Assembly: GCA_014380105.1 (NCBI GenBank)
Contig: JACMKL010000582.1
Location: 1 to 6,884, forward strand
Length of the DNA: 6,884 nt
Source: Candidatus Melainabacteria bacterium
Lineage (GTDB): Bacteria > Cyanobacteriota > Vampirovibrionia > Obscuribacterales > Obscuribacteraceae
Direction: 5' to 3'
The stretch's first letter is position 1. Each line of letters starts with the position of its first letter. Both the position numbers and the translations under genes were made by a program. Below, in pieces: positions 5,988-6,884 of this stretch. The notes under the pieces were generated by a model. It saw only the letters and a list, made by a program, of their open reading frames with translations, was not told the origin of the DNA and did no database searches.

Positions 5988-6001
5988 ACCGAACGTTCGG
6001 T
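5988..6001. promoter_or_regulatory. TetR-type operator at the dsrE start site
   Basis: ACCGAACGTTCGGT is a perfect 14-bp palindrome, identical to the core of the operator in front of tetR. Relative to the minus-strand dsrE promoter it begins just after the predicted start site (about 6003), where a bound repressor would block initiation. Confidence 0.85.
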
Positions 6002-6009
6002 ACAATTTC

Positions 6010-6039
6010 AATGTACCGGAACGATCGGTACACTGTCAA
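6010..6039 (-). promoter_or_regulatory. dsrE-flavoprotein operon promoter
   Basis: On the minus strand, TTGACA (6034-6039) and TACATT (6010-6015) are separated by 18 bases. The -35 is a perfect match to consensus; the -10 matches at four of six. A variant operator fills the spacer. Confidence 0.75.
6014..6030. promoter_or_regulatory. variant TetR-type operator inside the dsrE promoter spacer
   Basis: TACCG...CGGTA arms match the consensus operator, but the centre is one base longer and imperfect (TACCGGAACGATCGGTA, 17 bp rather than 16). It lies between the -35 and -10 boxes. Its centre is about 27-28 bp from that of the downstream perfect palindrome, so the two sites could be bound together. 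Confidence 0.7.
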
Positions 6040-6064
6040 GCTACCGATCGCTTAAACTTAAATC

Positions 6065-6610
6065 TTAAGTGCCAAGCAACATAGATGGAATATCACGAAT
6101 AACGCGCTTAAAGGGCGCACGATTTCCAATGGCGCGAGAAACTACCAACGCTCCTTGAATAGCAATTAAAATGTTTTCTGCCCGCTCTCTGGCTATTTTT
6201 TTTGAGAGTCCAGCTTCGACACCAACTTTAGCAATTGCTTGAAGCCAACTCTCAATAGATGCACAAATCAAATCGTGAAAGAGTTCGTCAGCATCACCAA
6301 GAGTAAGACCTTCAATTAGACAACCCTTATTGCCACAGTCATAGAACTCTTCTACTAACTTGGCCATATTGGTCAGCTTTTGCTTAGGGCTGCCAGCGAC
6401 TTTCAACGGCGCGACAAAATATTCATTGACTGCTTGATCAACGAACATGAGCACTTCTCGAGCCATCTGTTCTTTGCCTTGAGGAAAATGATGATAAAGG
6501 CTGGCCTTTCCCAGACCTGTGGCCTCGGAAATGCGGGAAATGCTTACACCATCGTAGCCAAACTTGCGAAAGAGCTCAAGTAGCTCCGGTAAGATTGTTT
6601 GTCTCGACAT
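6065..6610 (-). CDS. TetR/AcrR-family transcriptional repressor
   Basis: This 181-residue protein has the standard N-terminal TetR helix-turn-helix: GYDGVSISRISEATGLGKASLYHHF (18-42), then the helix GKEQMAREVL (45-54). The C-terminal ligand domain contains CGNKGCLIEGLTLGD (92-106), where C92 and C97 form a CX4C pair; the GC[LP] motif here is common in the LmrA/YxaF-like branch. A GTG immediately before the ATG (6613) is an alternative start. There is no good SD, which would keep the repressor scarce. The gene lies upstream of dsrE on the same strand. Its own promoter carries a perfect copy of the palindrome found twice in front of dsrE, so autorepression plus repression of the dsrE operon is the natural reading. 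No clear terminator separates them, and readthrough is possible. The inducing ligand is unknown; a redox or electrophile signal sensed through the cysteines is a hypothesis. Confidence 0.92.
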   Translation of the reverse strand: MSRQTILPELLELFRKFGYDGVSISRISEATGLGKASLYHHFPQGKEQMAREVLMFVDQAVNEYFVAPLKVAGSPKQKLTNMAKLVEEFYDCGNKGCLIEGLTLGDADELFHDLICASIESWLQAIAKVGVEAGLSKKIARERAENILIAIQGALVVSRAIGNRAPFKRVIRDIPSMLLGT

Positions 6611-6646
6611 CACAAAGAACCGCTAGGAAAAATGACAATTTCCTGC

Positions 6647-6675
6647 ATCTTACCGAACGTTCGGTACGCAGTCAA
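6647..6675 (-). promoter_or_regulatory. tetR promoter
   Basis: On the minus strand, TTGACT (6670-6675) and TAAGAT (6647-6652) are separated by exactly 17 bases, and the spacer is almost wholly occupied by the operator palindrome. The predicted start site is near 6640, giving a leader of about 30 bases. Confidence 0.75.
6651..6666. promoter_or_regulatory. TetR autoregulatory operator
   Basis: TACCGAACGTTCGGTA is a perfect 16-bp palindrome lying between the -35 and -10 of the tetR promoter, overlapping the -10 by two bases. It shares its 14-bp core with the site at 5988-6001. This supports classic negative autoregulation. Confidence 0.88.
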
Positions 6676-6775
6676 TTGATCATCCACCAAAGGGCTTTGC
6701 AAACCCGAGACTTGCGGAAAGAAGAGTAGATACGCAAAGCTCTCGCACCGTGCGGCTGGAAATCTCACGCTTCTT

Positions 6776-6884
6776 TCAATGAACGACGACTTCAAACATT
6801 TCCTCACTTGTAGGCGGCTGAAAATATCTGGTTAACTCTTCAAACTCTTTAGGGCTAACTTTGTATTGGTGAAGACCTGAGTTA
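6776..6884 (-). CDS. C-terminal end of an unidentified protein (partial)
   Basis: Reading leftward from 6883, an open frame of 35 codons ends at TGA (6776-6778). Its sequence, including YKVSPKEFEELTRYFQPP and ending SEEMFEVVVH, has balanced, soluble-protein composition and looks like a genuine C-terminus. The F-x-P-P-x-x-E-E-x-F ending recalls the C-terminus of some predicted P-loop (AAA-type) kinases, but that is a weak memory-based resemblance and no P-loop is in view. The gene lies upstream of tetR on the same strand with a gap of about 165 bp that contains the tetR promoter, so it is probably separately regulated. Confidence 0.6.
   Translation of the reverse strand, partial: NSGLHQYKVSPKEFEELTRYFQPPTSEEMFEVVVH

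Noticed and set aside
6692..6706. GGGCTTTGCAAACCC near-palindrome upstream of the tetR promoter
   Set aside because: It is imperfect by one base and has no T run, so it is neither a convincing terminator nor a second operator.
1..6884. CRISPR array, tRNA, rRNA, insertion sequence or phage attachment site
   Set aside because: I saw no spaced direct repeats, cloverleaf, transposase motif or terminal inverted repeats anywhere in the window.

Overview
The window is bacterial chromosomal DNA of moderate GC. It encodes a MurF-type peptidoglycan-ligase homologue, and its promoters are sigma70-like with Shine-Dalgarno (SD) leaders. I cannot name the organism from the sequence. An environmental, poorly sampled lineage such as Melainabacteria/Obscuribacterales is only a guess.

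The layout is three strand blocks. (1) Bases 1-849, minus strand: the N-terminal part of a MurF-like protein running off the left edge, preceded by a two-helix small membrane protein. (2) Bases 1359-4302, plus strand: a thioredoxin-fold [2Fe-2S] ferredoxin, a nicotianamine-synthase-like enzyme closed by a strong intrinsic terminator, an unlisted 39-residue membrane microprotein, and a His/Met-rich six-helix membrane protein (probably DUF5134) with its own terminator. (3) Bases 4583-6884, minus strand: an uncharacterised C-terminal fragment entering from the right edge, then a TetR-family regulator, a DsrE-family protein and a two-barrel flavin-nucleotide-binding (PNPOx-like) protein. The divergent gap at 850-1358 and the convergent gap at 4303-4582 separate the blocks.

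Two themes stand out. The plus block looks metal-related: an enzyme of the family that builds aminobutanoyl metallophores from SAM, an iron-sulfur protein, and a membrane protein whose helices repeat His/Met patterns and whose ends are His-rich. The functional link between these is inference; each may have its own transcript. The minus block is a clear regulatory circuit. A perfect palindrome (ACCGAACGTTCGGT) lies between the -35 and -10 of the tetR promoter. The same palindrome and a variant of it lie on the start site and inside the spacer of the dsrE promoter. The TetR protein therefore very probably represses itself and the dsrE-flavoprotein operon.

The most unusual single items are the nicotianamine-synthase-like gene, which has a roughly 35-residue acidic/His insertion and no visible partner dehydrogenase, and the MurF homologue whose ATP-binding loop has been erased.
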